A stretch of DNA of 64,000 nt from Flavobacterium xinjiangense (lineage in GTDB: Bacteria > Bacteroidota > Bacteroidia > Flavobacteriales > Flavobacteriaceae), in NCBI RefSeq assembly GCF_900142885.1, contig NZ_FRCL01000014.1, forward strand, positions 1 through 64,000, written 5' to 3'. Within the stretch, counting starts at the first letter, position 1; every line of letters begins with the position of its first letter. The position numbers and the translations under genes are program-made. Below, in pieces: positions 34,923 to 43,351 of this stretch. The notes under the pieces are model-generated. The model did not search any database and had not been told where the DNA came from. It saw only the letters and a program-made list of their open reading frames with translations.

Positions 34923-37145
34923 CTAATTACCTAACTGCAACTGATTTCGAACCAATTCATAATAACTACCTTTTTGTTTTACTAATTCTTTATGATTGCC
35001 TATTTCAATGATTTTACCTTTCTCAAGAACTACAATTTGGTCAGCATTCATAACGGTACTTAATCGGTGTGCAATAACCACGACGGTTTTATTCTTGAAG
35101 AAAATATCCAGTTTTTCCATAATAACCTTTTCATTATTGGCATCTAAAGCCGATGTCGCTTCATCAAAAAATAACATTTCAGGGTTTTTATAAACTGCTC
35201 TGGCAATAAGCAATCGTTGTTTTTGTCCGGTACTCATTCCTACTCCTTCCATCCCTATTTTTGTGTTATACCCCAAAGGCAAACCATTAATGTATTCGGC
35301 AATGTTGGCAACATCCGAAGCATAAATCAACCTCTTTTTATCAATAAAATCAACTCCAATAGCAATATTATTGGCTATCGTATCACTAAAAATAAAACCC
35401 TCCTGCATTACTGCTCCTATATTGGCACGCCATGTTTTTTGAGAAAGATTTCCCAAATCAACGCTGGCTCCCCTCTCCAAAGGAGAGGGACTGGAGGTGA
35501 GGATAATCTTCCCACTATTGGGTTCGTAGAACTTCAATAATAATTTCATTAAAGTGGTCTTTCCGCTACCACTAGTGCCCACAATAGCAGTAATTTTATG
35601 AGCAGGAATGGTAAGACTTAAATTTTTAAGAACGGGAATAGTAGAACCAATATAGCGAAAAGATAAATCGTTGACGATGATATCACAATCTTTAGGTATG
35701 TCATGTGTTTGATGGGCTTCTTGTTGAATCTCGTCTTCTTTTTCATGTATTTCAGACAAACGGACCAGTGATATTTTCGCATCTTGCACTTCACGAATAA
35801 AAGTGATTAATTGCACAATTGGACCATTCAAACTTCCTACTATACTGCTTATGGCCATCATCATCCCTAGAGTTATTTCTCCATCAATAACTAATTTTGC
35901 CGAAAGGAAAATAATGATTATATTCTTTAATTCATTAATAAAATTAGACCCTACCGTTTGGGTTTGTTCTAACACCAATCCTTTCATAGACACTTTAAAT
36001 AGTCGCGCCTGCACGTACTCCCAACCCCAACGTTTTTGCTTCTCGGCATTGTGCAATTTTATTTCCTGCATGCCATTGATGAGTTCAATCACTTTACTTT
36101 GCTCTTGGCTAGTCTCCGTAAACCGTTTGTAATCGAGTTTTTCTCTGCGTTTCAAGAAAAGAATTACCCAAAGAAAATAGAAAAAACTTCCTAAAAAGAA
36201 AACCACAAAAATCTGGATATTATAATAGGCCAAAACTCCACCCATAATCAGCATATTGATTAGTGAAAACAAAACATTGAGCGAAGATGTAGTCAAAATA
36301 CGCTCAATGCGATGATGATCGTTAATACGCTGCATAATGTCACCTGTCATTCGCACATCAAAAAACGAAATCGGCAAATTCATTAATTTGATAAAGAAAT
36401 CGGAGATTAAAGAAATGTTGATTCGAGCCGAAAGATGCAATAAGATCCAGCTCCTTATTAGTTCTAAAGCCGTTTTTCCAAAAAACAAAAACAGTTGTGC
36501 AAAAAGAACTAGATAGATAAAATGGATATTTCTGTTTTGTATTCCAACATCTACAATGCTTTGCGTCAAAAAAGGAAAAATAAGCTGTAAAACACTACCA
36601 GCTAATAGCCCTATAATCAATTGTGTTATAAATGATTTATATGGCAATATGTATTTAACTAAAAGCGAAAAACCAAATTTATTACTTACTTCTGTATCAA
36701 ATTCACTTTGATAGAATTTTGGTGTAGGCTCTAGTAATAAAGCAATTCCTTCTTCTGTAGTTTCATTGGCATTATTTCCAATCCAAAATTTCAAAAATTC
36801 TACAGGAGTGTACTCTATCAATCCAAATGCTGGATCAGAAATAAAATACCTATCTTTTTTTATTTTATATAAAACAACATAGTGGTTTTTATTCCAATGC
36901 AGTATTGACGGGAGAGGAACTTCATCAAGTTTTGCTAAATTTAGCTTTACTCCTAATGTTCGAAAACCTATTTTTTCAGCAGCGTCACTTATTAACACCA
37001 ACTTACTGCCATCTCGGATTGTTTCACTATAATTACGTAGGGCTTGGATGTTAACTATTTTACCATAATACTTGGCTATTATTTTTAAGCAGGTTGGACC
37101 GCAATCTTTTTTGTCGGATTGATGATAGTACGGAAATCTTGTCAT
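34923..37145 (-). CDS. C39-peptidase ABC exporter (PCAT type)
   Basis: The 740-residue protein has an N-terminal C39 cysteine peptidase (catalytic Cys in DKKDCGPTC at about residue 14, His in NHYVVLY, Asp in ISDPAFG), then six membrane spans (about 165-440), then an ATPase with Walker A GTSGSGKTT, signature STGQKQR, Walker B MLFFDEATSALD and the switch His in IAHRLST. It should cut the precursor leader after its GG pair and export the core. The precursors in this cluster carry such a GG. Its ATG overlaps the stop of the upstream gene (TAATG). The nucleotide-binding domain carries an extra SPSPLERG-type insertion encoded by a palindromic repeat (35466-35503). Confidence 0.93.
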   Translation of the reverse strand: MTRFPYYHQSDKKDCGPTCLKIIAKYYGKIVNIQALRNYSETIRDGSKLVLISDAAEKIGFRTLGVKLNLAKLDEVPLPSILHWNKNHYVVLYKIKKDRYFISDPAFGLIEYTPVEFLKFWIGNNANETTEEGIALLLEPTPKFYQSEFDTEVSNKFGFSLLVKYILPYKSFITQLIIGLLAGSVLQLIFPFLTQSIVDVGIQNRNIHFIYLVLFAQLFLFFGKTALELIRSWILLHLSARINISLISDFFIKLMNLPISFFDVRMTGDIMQRINDHHRIERILTTSSLNVLFSLINMLIMGGVLAYYNIQIFVVFFLGSFFYFLWVILFLKRREKLDYKRFTETSQEQSKVIELINGMQEIKLHNAEKQKRWGWEYVQARLFKVSMKGLVLEQTQTVGSNFINELKNIIIIFLSAKLVIDGEITLGMMMAISSIVGSLNGPIVQLITFIREVQDAKISLVRLSEIHEKEDEIQQEAHQTHDIPKDCDIIVNDLSFRYIGSTIPVLKNLSLTIPAHKITAIVGTSGSGKTTLMKLLLKFYEPNSGKIILTSSPSPLERGASVDLGNLSQKTWRANIGAVMQEGFIFSDTIANNIAIGVDFIDKKRLIYASDVANIAEYINGLPLGYNTKIGMEGVGMSTGQKQRLLIARAVYKNPEMLFFDEATSALDANNEKVIMEKLDIFFKNKTVVVIAHRLSTVMNADQIVVLEKGKIIEIGNHKELVKQKGSYYELVRNQLQLGN
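35466..35503. repeat. In-frame palindromic repeat element inside the exporter gene
   Basis: CCCTCTCC and GGAGAGGG pair around AAA, flanked by GGCTC and ACTGGAGGTGAGG. This phrase recurs in many Bacteroidota genomes, mostly between genes. Here it lies inside the ATPase domain, adding the residues SSPSPLERGAS in place of the usual one or two residues between the beta strand after the Walker A helix and VDLGNLSQ. The frame is kept, so the protein may still work. Confidence 0.65.
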
Positions 37146-38758
37146 TAATTTATAATTATATCATCATCATAGATTGTTTTATTATCGTCAGTTTTAACAA
37201 AAATGTGGTATTTACCAATTGGCAATTCAAAATTAATAGTTTCATTTTTAGGAATAATTAAAAAGCTTTTAATTGGAATCGCCAAATTCTTCATCAAATC
37301 AAATTCTTTAAAATCAATTATTTCAACTAAAACTTCTTTATTTTTATAGGCCGAAAATCCTTTATCCTTAATGACTGATTTTCTGAATATTGCATTCGGA
37401 TATATTATTTTTAAACTCGGCTTTAAGTTGTTAACCAAAAAATAATCGGCAGAAGATTTTATTTTTGTTGTGCCAGCAAGATATTTACGAGGAATTAAAA
37501 TTAAGTCCTGTTTAGTATCTGCACAAATCACTGTTTGATTAATTGTTATTGGATTAATTCCAGACAGTTCTTTAAAATATTCTGCCATCCATTTTCTCTC
37601 TTCATTTTTCTTTTCAATATGGTGATGCCCCACATATACAAAGATTTTGGCCTTTGGGTCTTTCTCTAAAATATTTATAATATTTTTTGCCTGACCCATT
37701 TCTCTGTCTATCCCTTTTTCAAAATTTTCATGTCCTGAAACAGTAAACCCTAAAGCGATTGCCTTCCTTATGAAGTGAGCAAAAAAAGGCTCACCCACAT
37801 AAATTCCATTCAGGTAGTTTGGAGTTGACTCCTTTCCTGGACTTTCAATATTAAAACCTTCTAACGACAAATAACTATATCCATTTGCTTTCAGAGTTTC
37901 TAATAATTCCATCGCAAACAATCGATGTTTTGGATAATAATGATCTTCATTCAGCATGATCACTTGGTTTTCTTTTGCTATTTCAGCAATTTTACCAAAA
38001 ACAGCATGGTCTTTATAAACGTCATCTTTGCTAGATAAATCGGCTACAATTGAATTAAAAATTCCTTTGCGCTCTTTTTCGTAATCTACAATTAAGGAAT
38101 CATACAGTTTATTATTAGACATGGATGCATTAACCGTTGATAAGAACTGGAATTTATCATCATTTCCCACATCAGATTTTAGAGGCGCAGTTTTCAACTT
38201 TTTACTTGCAAAAAGAGGATTGGGATGCACAGAAGGAAAATTTTTCACAAATATGGATACAAATGACATTTTTGATCTATTTAATGAATCGATAGCAATT
38301 TTATTCAGTAAATCAGCAACAAATATCGAAGCGCTATTATCCTTGACAACATTAGTTTTTACCAATCCTAAAACCTTTCTTTTCCCTTTTTGCTTTTCGA
38401 AAAAGAAAGTATTATTAACCGCATCAGGAACTATAGTTTTAGTATTGTTTGAATTAACACTCGATACTTGTGCATTTTGATAGAAAAAATACATCTCAAC
38501 GCCCTTTTCTTTTGCATCAGCAACCAAAAAAAGGTCTTTTGATGATAAATTATTATTCTTTAATAATTGCTTAAACTCTTTTTCTTTACTCAAAGAAGCT
38601 TCTCTAAATTGAATATTTTTATCAAAATCAATTCCCACTTTCAAAGAATCATTGTAAAAATAATTTCTATTAAAGTAATTTCTATCAGACAGTTTGCTTT
38701 TGTTTGAGCCACAGGAAATGAATAAGAACAACAGTAATAAATGAAAGAATCTATGCAT
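37145..38758 (-). CDS. ChaN/TraB-like lipoprotein of the peptide cluster
   Basis: I place the start at the Met at 38758 (537 residues). There MHRFFHLLLLFLFISCGS forms a clean lipoprotein signal, and the ATG overlaps the stop of the maturase gene (ATGCATAG). The C-terminal half (about 255-430) carries the EreA/ChaN/Tiki-type pattern: LNEDHYYPKHRLFAMELL, YLSLEGF, SGHENFEKG and KIFVYVGHHHIEKK, with Glu and His residues placed for metal or haem binding. The first 250 residues are unlike anything I know. Its place between maturase and exporter points to a role in peptide processing, immunity or self-protection. A near-identical partial copy ends the window (63118-64000). Confidence 0.75.
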   Translation of the reverse strand: MHRFFHLLLLFLFISCGSNKSKLSDRNYFNRNYFYNDSLKVGIDFDKNIQFREASLSKEKEFKQLLKNNNLSSKDLFLVADAKEKGVEMYFFYQNAQVSSVNSNNTKTIVPDAVNNTFFFEKQKGKRKVLGLVKTNVVKDNSASIFVADLLNKIAIDSLNRSKMSFVSIFVKNFPSVHPNPLFASKKLKTAPLKSDVGNDDKFQFLSTVNASMSNNKLYDSLIVDYEKERKGIFNSIVADLSSKDDVYKDHAVFGKIAEIAKENQVIMLNEDHYYPKHRLFAMELLETLKANGYSYLSLEGFNIESPGKESTPNYLNGIYVGEPFFAHFIRKAIALGFTVSGHENFEKGIDREMGQAKNIINILEKDPKAKIFVYVGHHHIEKKNEERKWMAEYFKELSGINPITINQTVICADTKQDLILIPRKYLAGTTKIKSSADYFLVNNLKPSLKIIYPNAIFRKSVIKDKGFSAYKNKEVLVEIIDFKEFDLMKNLAIPIKSFLIIPKNETINFELPIGKYHIFVKTDDNKTIYDDDIIIN

Positions 38759-39752
38759 TATTCCAAAGGTTTTTATACGGGTCATAATTACAGTTTATTT
38801 TGGTTGAATAAAATGGATCTGTTTCCTTTAGCTTATAAGGAATACTGCCATCTGGACAGATGTAGCGAAACTCACAATCCTTGCAGACAAAAATTTTATC
38901 TTTATTAATTGCCCAAAATTCCCTCACATCTTTATTATCAGCAACATCATTTAAATTAGTAATGTCAATATTGCCAAAAATAGATTGATCCTCAATATGG
39001 CGTTTTATGTCTCCATCACTGTCAATAAAAATACTTCTATTATAAGCAGTATTAAAGATTAAAGATTCATTAAAATTTTCCATACTTAATACAAAATCAT
39101 GATGATTATAAATCTTCATTGAAAGCACTTCACTTAATGATTTTTTTTCATAAATAAATTTCTTTACTGCAGAATCATTTATTTTATCAACATCATAAAA
39201 AATGATTTCAGTGATTCTAGAATTTTTTTTTCTAAGCTTTACTAATTCAGTTTCTATACCTATATTGTATTTTATAAAAATTACAATGGTTTTAATTTTA
39301 GATTTATCAACAAAATGAAGTGTATCTACTATTTTTTTAAAATTAAAATCATCTGTTATTAATTTTAAACAGCTTACACCTAAATCATCAACTTTAACCT
39401 CGAAGAAGTTTTTTAAAGTTAAAATTGGTAAATTTAAATCTAAAGTTATAGTTTCAATTTTATAAGGGCGATCAAAATTATTGCTTATTGGTGGATATAA
39501 ATTAGTGTCATTGTCAGTAAAAATTAATTCATTATTAAAAAAATAGCGAATATATTTCTTTAAAATAACTTTGTCATTTTTAAAATCTTGGAATAGATCA
39601 TATATTCTCTTTCCTGAATATTCATTTATAAAATCAATTATTTGATTGGGTAATATATAAAAGTTTTTTCTCTGATTATCTAGTATTATCGCTCTATTTA
39701 TACCTTTTACCATAAAACAGTTTGAAAACAGTTTGAATTTTTTATCAATCAT
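38751..39752 (-). CDS. gwsS: Grasp-with-spasm SPASM-domain peptide maturase
   Basis: I place the start at the Met at 39752 (333 residues), since it overlaps the stop of the small upstream ORF as ATGATTGA and the protein then opens like its family (MIDKKFKLFSNCFMVKGINR). The C-terminus carries a SPASM-type cysteine cluster (CKDCEFRYICPDGS, then NCNYDP). No radical-SAM CxxxCxxC motif is seen in the N-terminal half, as expected of this group, so it is not a radical SAM enzyme in the classic sense. It should act with the ATP-grasp protein on the precursor peptides, perhaps in recognition or chemistry at an iron-sulfur site. Confidence 0.85.
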   Translation of the reverse strand: MIDKKFKLFSNCFMVKGINRAIILDNQRKNFYILPNQIIDFINEYSGKRIYDLFQDFKNDKVILKKYIRYFFNNELIFTDNDTNLYPPISNNFDRPYKIETITLDLNLPILTLKNFFEVKVDDLGVSCLKLITDDFNFKKIVDTLHFVDKSKIKTIVIFIKYNIGIETELVKLRKKNSRITEIIFYDVDKINDSAVKKFIYEKKSLSEVLSMKIYNHHDFVLSMENFNESLIFNTAYNRSIFIDSDGDIKRHIEDQSIFGNIDITNLNDVADNKDVREFWAINKDKIFVCKDCEFRYICPDGSIPYKLKETDPFYSTKINCNYDPYKNLWNNA

Positions 39753-39921
39753 TAGTACGTCTAAAATAAAGTGGTTTGTAAAATTCGTTGCAAGTTGTTT
39801 TTGAAGTTTGATAAAATAGTGACTCAACATATTTTCTGCTATTTTTTACCTTAGCTAAAACCAAATCTTCTTTTGTGCATTCTGCAATAACTGGAAGGCT
39901 TATTTTGTATTTATTTTTCAT
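39745..39921 (-). CDS. 58-residue ORF between the two maturase genes
   Basis: The small ORF (MKNKYKISLPVIAECTKEDL..., 58 residues) overlaps the ATP-grasp gene stop by 11 bases and the SPASM gene start by 8 bases (ATGATTGA). The whole operon is packed with such overlaps, which argues that it is translated. It has two Cys and no membrane span. It resembles neither precursor, and I do not recognise it. It might be an extra partner protein, for instance a leader-binding helper. Confidence 0.5.
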   Translation of the reverse strand: MKNKYKISLPVIAECTKEDLVLAKVKNSRKYVESLFYQTSKTTCNEFYKPLYFRRTND

Positions 39922-40882
39922 TATTTAAAAGTATCAAATTTTGCGCGACGATTTTATGTAAATCATAATTACATGGAAACGAAGTCATTCCAAATTGTCC
40001 TGAAGGATTTACTTCTAAAAAATAGTATGCACCATTTTTTGAAGATTTAAGAATGTCTATTGAACCTGTATTTAATTGTAGTTTTTTCATGAGTATATCT
40101 ATTTTCATTTCAATTTCGGAAGGTAATTGAAACGGTATAAAGCGATTGGGAAAATCCCAATCGTAAGCTCTAAAATCTATTTTAGTTTGTGGGTTACTTT
40201 GCGAAAATATTGCCATTGAATAACATTTTCCCATTATATAAAAAACCCGGAGTTCAATTTCTTTTTCAATATATTCTTGAAAAAGAGAAGGACTAAAATT
40301 TATATTTAGGTTTTTTACTGTTTCAACTTTTACAGTACTTAGCCCTACAGTGCTATTAGCTAATTTAAGATGCAACGCTTCTGCTATAGGCTTAGTAATA
40401 ATCGAATGATTGTTTTCTTCCCAAAATAATTTTAATTTATTTCTTTCAGTGACGATTATGGTTTTAGGTATTTGCAAACCTACATTTTTAGCTAAATTTA
40501 AAATTTCTAGTTTTGATTTCATTAAACTTCTTTTAAATAGCCACTTTTTATCATCCAAAAGACTGAAGATCAATTCGCGAAGGGCTTTAAACTCATCATT
40601 TAAAAAAAGCATTAAATCTCTTAAATAATCTAATTTGGCTTCATAATCTCTTAAATAGCCAAATTTCCTAAACCAAACGACAGAAATATCCTTTAAATAT
40701 ACTCTTTGTGTTGAATTTTCAAAATACGAATTTTCAGTACAATTAGAATCATATGAAAAAGTAGTTATTCCTTGCATAAGCTCTTCATCATTAACTCTTA
40801 AAACTGGGGTTTTAAAATAATTTAACCATTCAATAACTAGATCTGTATCTCTATCACCAGGTTTACTTAATATAAGAATCAT
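39911..40882 (-). CDS. gwsG: Grasp-with-spasm ATP-grasp peptide maturase
   Basis: The 323-residue protein begins MILILSKPGDRDTDLVIEWL and has the ATP-grasp fold of the MvdD-like group, with the central VWFRKFGY, the ATP-binding SLFQEYIEKEIELRVFYI strand pair, and the Mg-binding FLEVNPSGQFG near the end. Relatives make side-chain ester or amide links (omega-ester graspetides) between hydroxyl or Lys and acidic residues of a precursor. The precursors here have Thr and Ser next to several Asp and Glu in the core. It is the first enzyme gene after the precursor genes. Confidence 0.87.
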   Translation of the reverse strand: MILILSKPGDRDTDLVIEWLNYFKTPVLRVNDEELMQGITTFSYDSNCTENSYFENSTQRVYLKDISVVWFRKFGYLRDYEAKLDYLRDLMLFLNDEFKALRELIFSLLDDKKWLFKRSLMKSKLEILNLAKNVGLQIPKTIIVTERNKLKLFWEENNHSIITKPIAEALHLKLANSTVGLSTVKVETVKNLNINFSPSLFQEYIEKEIELRVFYIMGKCYSMAIFSQSNPQTKIDFRAYDWDFPNRFIPFQLPSEIEMKIDILMKKLQLNTGSIDILKSSKNGAYYFLEVNPSGQFGMTSFPCNYDLHKIVAQNLILLNNEK

Positions 40883-40964
40883 AAAAATGTTATAAAAAAA
40901 TATTTAGGATAATGTTTATCCTAAATACTTATGTTAAAAAAAATATTAAATCATTTTAATATTG

Positions 40965-41099
40965 TTAATCTACACCATCTAATTGATTATATTCACTTCC
41001 GGGTAGCTGACACCATGTTTGATGATCTTCTGGAGCATTACCTCCATTAATAGTGTCAATCTCAATTTTTTCACACTCGAAATCTTCTAATTTTTTCAT
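40965..41099 (-). CDS. Grasp-with-spasm precursor peptide 2
   Basis: The 44-residue peptide shares its leader, MKKLEDFECEK(I/V)EI(D/N)TI, with the precursor at 41277-41408. A GG pair follows at residues 19-20, the likely C39 cut site. The core of about 24 residues (APEDHQTW, QLPGSEYN, QLDGVD) holds one Cys, Thr/Ser and acidic residues suited to ester or amide ring formation. The gene lies 82 bases before the ATP-grasp gene. Confidence 0.8.
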   Translation of the reverse strand: MKKLEDFECEKIEIDTINGGNAPEDHQTWCQLPGSEYNQLDGVD

Positions 41100-41276
41100 A
41101 ATTTTAATTATTTAATATTGATTCTAAAAACATTCTCATCATTATCAATGTCTTCAAAATAAATCATATAGTACATTTACCGAAGAATCAAGATAGGAGA
41201 GTCATAAAAAACACTTAGACATAAAACATTATGCCTAAGTATTTGTACTAAAAAGATTTAAAAATCATTCCAATTG

Positions 41277-41408
41277 TTAATCTTGACCATCATAATCATT
41301 TTCATACTGACCAGGATGTGTCGTCCATGTTTGGACATCTGCCAAATTACCTCCATAAATAGTATTAATCTCAACTTTTTCGCATTCGAAATCTTCTAAT
41401 TTTTTCAT
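41277..41408 (-). CDS. Grasp-with-spasm precursor peptide 1
   Basis: The 43-residue peptide has the same leader and GG pair (IYGGN) as precursor 2, but a different core (LADVQTWT, HPGQYEN, DYDGQD). QTW and PGxYEN-type positions line up between the two, while the rest has changed. It is the first gene of the cluster, and the promoter should lie in 41409-41500, where a 20-base palindrome is found. Confidence 0.8.
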   Translation of the reverse strand: MKKLEDFECEKVEINTIYGGNLADVQTWTTHPGQYENDYDGQD

Positions 41409-41463
41409 AATTTTAATTTTTTATTATTAATATTTAAAATCACCCGTCTTCAATTTTATAAAT

Positions 41464-41483
41464 AATTCACGTGCACTTGAATT
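41464..41483. promoter_or_regulatory. 20-base palindrome upstream of the precursor genes
   Basis: AATTCACGTGCACTTGAATT is a near-perfect inverted repeat (one mismatched pair) 56-75 bases upstream of precursor 1. That is a normal distance for an operator or activator site. The neighbouring NarL-type, LytTR-type or other regulators are candidate binders, but nothing in the sequence tells which. Confidence 0.4.
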
Positions 41484-41499
41484 AATTTTATAAAAGCGA

Positions 41500-41780
41500 A
41501 TAATAGATATTTTTACCAAACATAAAAAGAAGAAATGGATTACATACATAGCAAACACAACCTTTAACAAAGAAGGTTGTTTATAAGTAAAATGTGTTAA
41601 AATTTACAAAATGGTTCTAAATAAATCACGGCTTATCGCCTTATTTACTAGACCTGAGTCGTCAGTTGTCTCAGATTTTTTTATTCGGACGATGCGTTTT
41701 TGGAATAACTACTTCTATTCACTAGAATTTTAAAGTGTTGTTCGTACTCTTTAAATTTTGAGAGTTGTTCATTTTCTAGT
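41500..41780 (-). pseudogene. Duplicated remnant of the response-regulator gene end
   Basis: About 41620-41780 matches the 3' end of the NarL-type gene (41883-42010), for example attcggacgatgcg against attcggatgatacg, with shifted frames and stops. The stretch before it (41515-41600) matches 41790-41880. So a segment spanning the regulator's end and its downstream DNA was duplicated in tandem and one copy decayed. No gene is active in 41484-41882 that I can see. Confidence 0.55.
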
Positions 41781-41882
41781 TTCTGCCAAACATATATAGA
41801 AGAAATGGATTGCAGATACAACAAAAACAACCTTTAACAAAGAATGTTATAAGTAAATATGTTAAAATTTACGAAAGAAGTT

Positions 41883-42539
41883 TTAAATAAATCCTTGTTT
41901 AATAGCTTCTTTAACTAGACCTGTGTCATCCGTTACCTCAAAAGCTTTTTTCATTCGGATGATACGCTTTTGGATAGCGCTTGTTGTTAGATGAATGATA
42001 CTCTCCAACTCCTTGATTTTAAATCCTTTTGACAAATACAAAAGGATTTGACGATTGGCATCTTCAATCATTAATTCCTTTTTCCATATTTCATTGATAC
42101 AGCTTTTTACTATTGGACTTTGGTATTGATTGCCCAGCAGTATCTCATATAGAGCTTGCTGTAATTTTTCAGGAGTAATGTCATTTTTTATTATAAGTCC
42201 ATCCGGACGTACGTTCTTGGCGATGTCATATACAATAATGACTTCAGTATGTGCAGTAATCATAATGATTTTACAATTAGGCATTTTCTCTCGTATTAAA
42301 AGTGCCAAATCACTGCCTGATAAAATAGATTTTTCCTCATAACCGGGTAAACCTTTATCTATGATAGCTAAGTCAAAAGACTGTTTTGCAGAAGTACTTC
42401 TTAGCAGAGTAGAGTAGGCTTCCTCACAATTATAAGCTTTAGTAAAAACGGGTGGATTTTTCCCGAAAGGCTCCCCTAGAAGAGCGTTAATATAACCTTC
42501 TACAGTCATTGGGTGGTCATCTACTACAAGTACATTCAT
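41883..42539 (-). CDS. NarL/LuxR-type response regulator
   Basis: I place the start at the Met at 42539 (218 residues), where MNVLVVDDHP is the normal receiver start; the 8 residues upstream are extra. Receiver: acidic pair D7 and D8, phosphoacceptor D61 (DLAIID), and the switch Thr/Lys region (IIMITAHTE, IIKND). The C-terminus is a helix-turn-helix (KGFKIKELESIIHLTTSAIQ, KRIIRMKKAF). It probably pairs with the histidine kinase at 43967-45979, which is of the NarX/DesK type. It lies next to the peptide cluster and may control it. Confidence 0.87.
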   Translation of the reverse strand: MNVLVVDDHPMTVEGYINALLGEPFGKNPPVFTKAYNCEEAYSTLLRSTSAKQSFDLAIIDKGLPGYEEKSILSGSDLALLIREKMPNCKIIMITAHTEVIIVYDIAKNVRPDGLIIKNDITPEKLQQALYEILLGNQYQSPIVKSCINEIWKKELMIEDANRQILLYLSKGFKIKELESIIHLTTSAIQKRIIRMKKAFEVTDDTGLVKEAIKQGFI

Positions 42540-42637
42540 TATAAGATATTTTAACTTTAACAAAATAGGCAGTTTTTCTGCAATAAAAGAAATTTATTCT
42601 TCTCTAGATTGCACCTCCTTATTTTTAGTATAATTAT

Positions 42638-43351
42638 ATGCGGTTTTCTTTTCTTATTATTGACGACAATGCCATCAATGTGAAGGAAACTTTAGAACTC
42701 TTCGAAAATTTCCCTAATTATTTTTGCGCTGGAGTTGCCAAAGATAGTCAAACCGCAATAAATCAAATTATAAAAGTAAAACCTCAATTAGTTATCGTAA
42801 GAATTCCAATCAAATCTAATGAAAAAACTTCTTTTTTTAAAACGATTAATGACTTGTTTCAATATGTAGATCTAATGCCCTATTTCATAGCATTAGCTTC
42901 GGAACCAGATTATGCACTGGAAGCAGTACAATCGGGATTTTCTGATTATATCATAGTGCCATTAGAGTTGCAGGAGTTAGGGAAAAGTCTTTTCAAATTT
43001 GAAAAAAGAAATCCAACGACAATTCCTTCCGCTATTTGCATTAAATCATATAGCGATTACCAATTTGTAGCGCTACAAGACATTGTTTATTTAAAAGCTG
43101 ATAACAACACAACTGATATTCAACTGTACAATGGTAAAACAGTGAATGCCTATAAGACTTTAAAACATTTTGAGAACACATTACCATTCTATTTTTTGAG
43201 GATACATAAAAGTTATATTGTTAACATTAATCATGTATCACGGATTCATTTCAGCAAATCAAAATGTTATCTTAATTACAATGAAATCCTGCCCTTCTCG
43301 ATAACTTACAGAGATAATATTGAGGCCATAATCCGAAAGATCAATATTTAG
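42638..43351 (+). CDS. LytTR-type regulator with a pseudo-receiver domain
   Basis: The 237-residue protein has a receiver-like domain (about 1-115; acidic pair D9 and D10) in which the phosphoacceptor Asp is replaced: the strand reads LVIVRIPI, with Arg55 where Asp is expected. The C-terminal LytTR DNA-binding domain (about 135-237; IVYLKADNNTTDIQLYNG, YFLRIHKSYIVNINHVSRIH) is intact. It may therefore work without phosphorylation. It diverges from the NarL-type gene with about 100 bp between them. Confidence 0.85.
   Translation: MRFSFLIIDDNAINVKETLELFENFPNYFCAGVAKDSQTAINQIIKVKPQLVIVRIPIKSNEKTSFFKTINDLFQYVDLMPYFIALASEPDYALEAVQSGFSDYIIVPLELQELGKSLFKFEKRNPTTIPSAICIKSYSDYQFVALQDIVYLKADNNTTDIQLYNGKTVNAYKTLKHFENTLPFYFLRIHKSYIVNINHVSRIHFSKSKCYLNYNEILPFSITYRDNIEAIIRKINI

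Noticed and set aside
38751..39752. Radical SAM enzyme
   Set aside because: Only the C-terminal SPASM-type Cys cluster is present. There is no CxxxCxxC motif in the N-terminal half.
42638..43351. Typical phosphorylated response regulator
   Set aside because: The Asp that would be phosphorylated is Arg55, so I call it a pseudo-receiver regulator instead.
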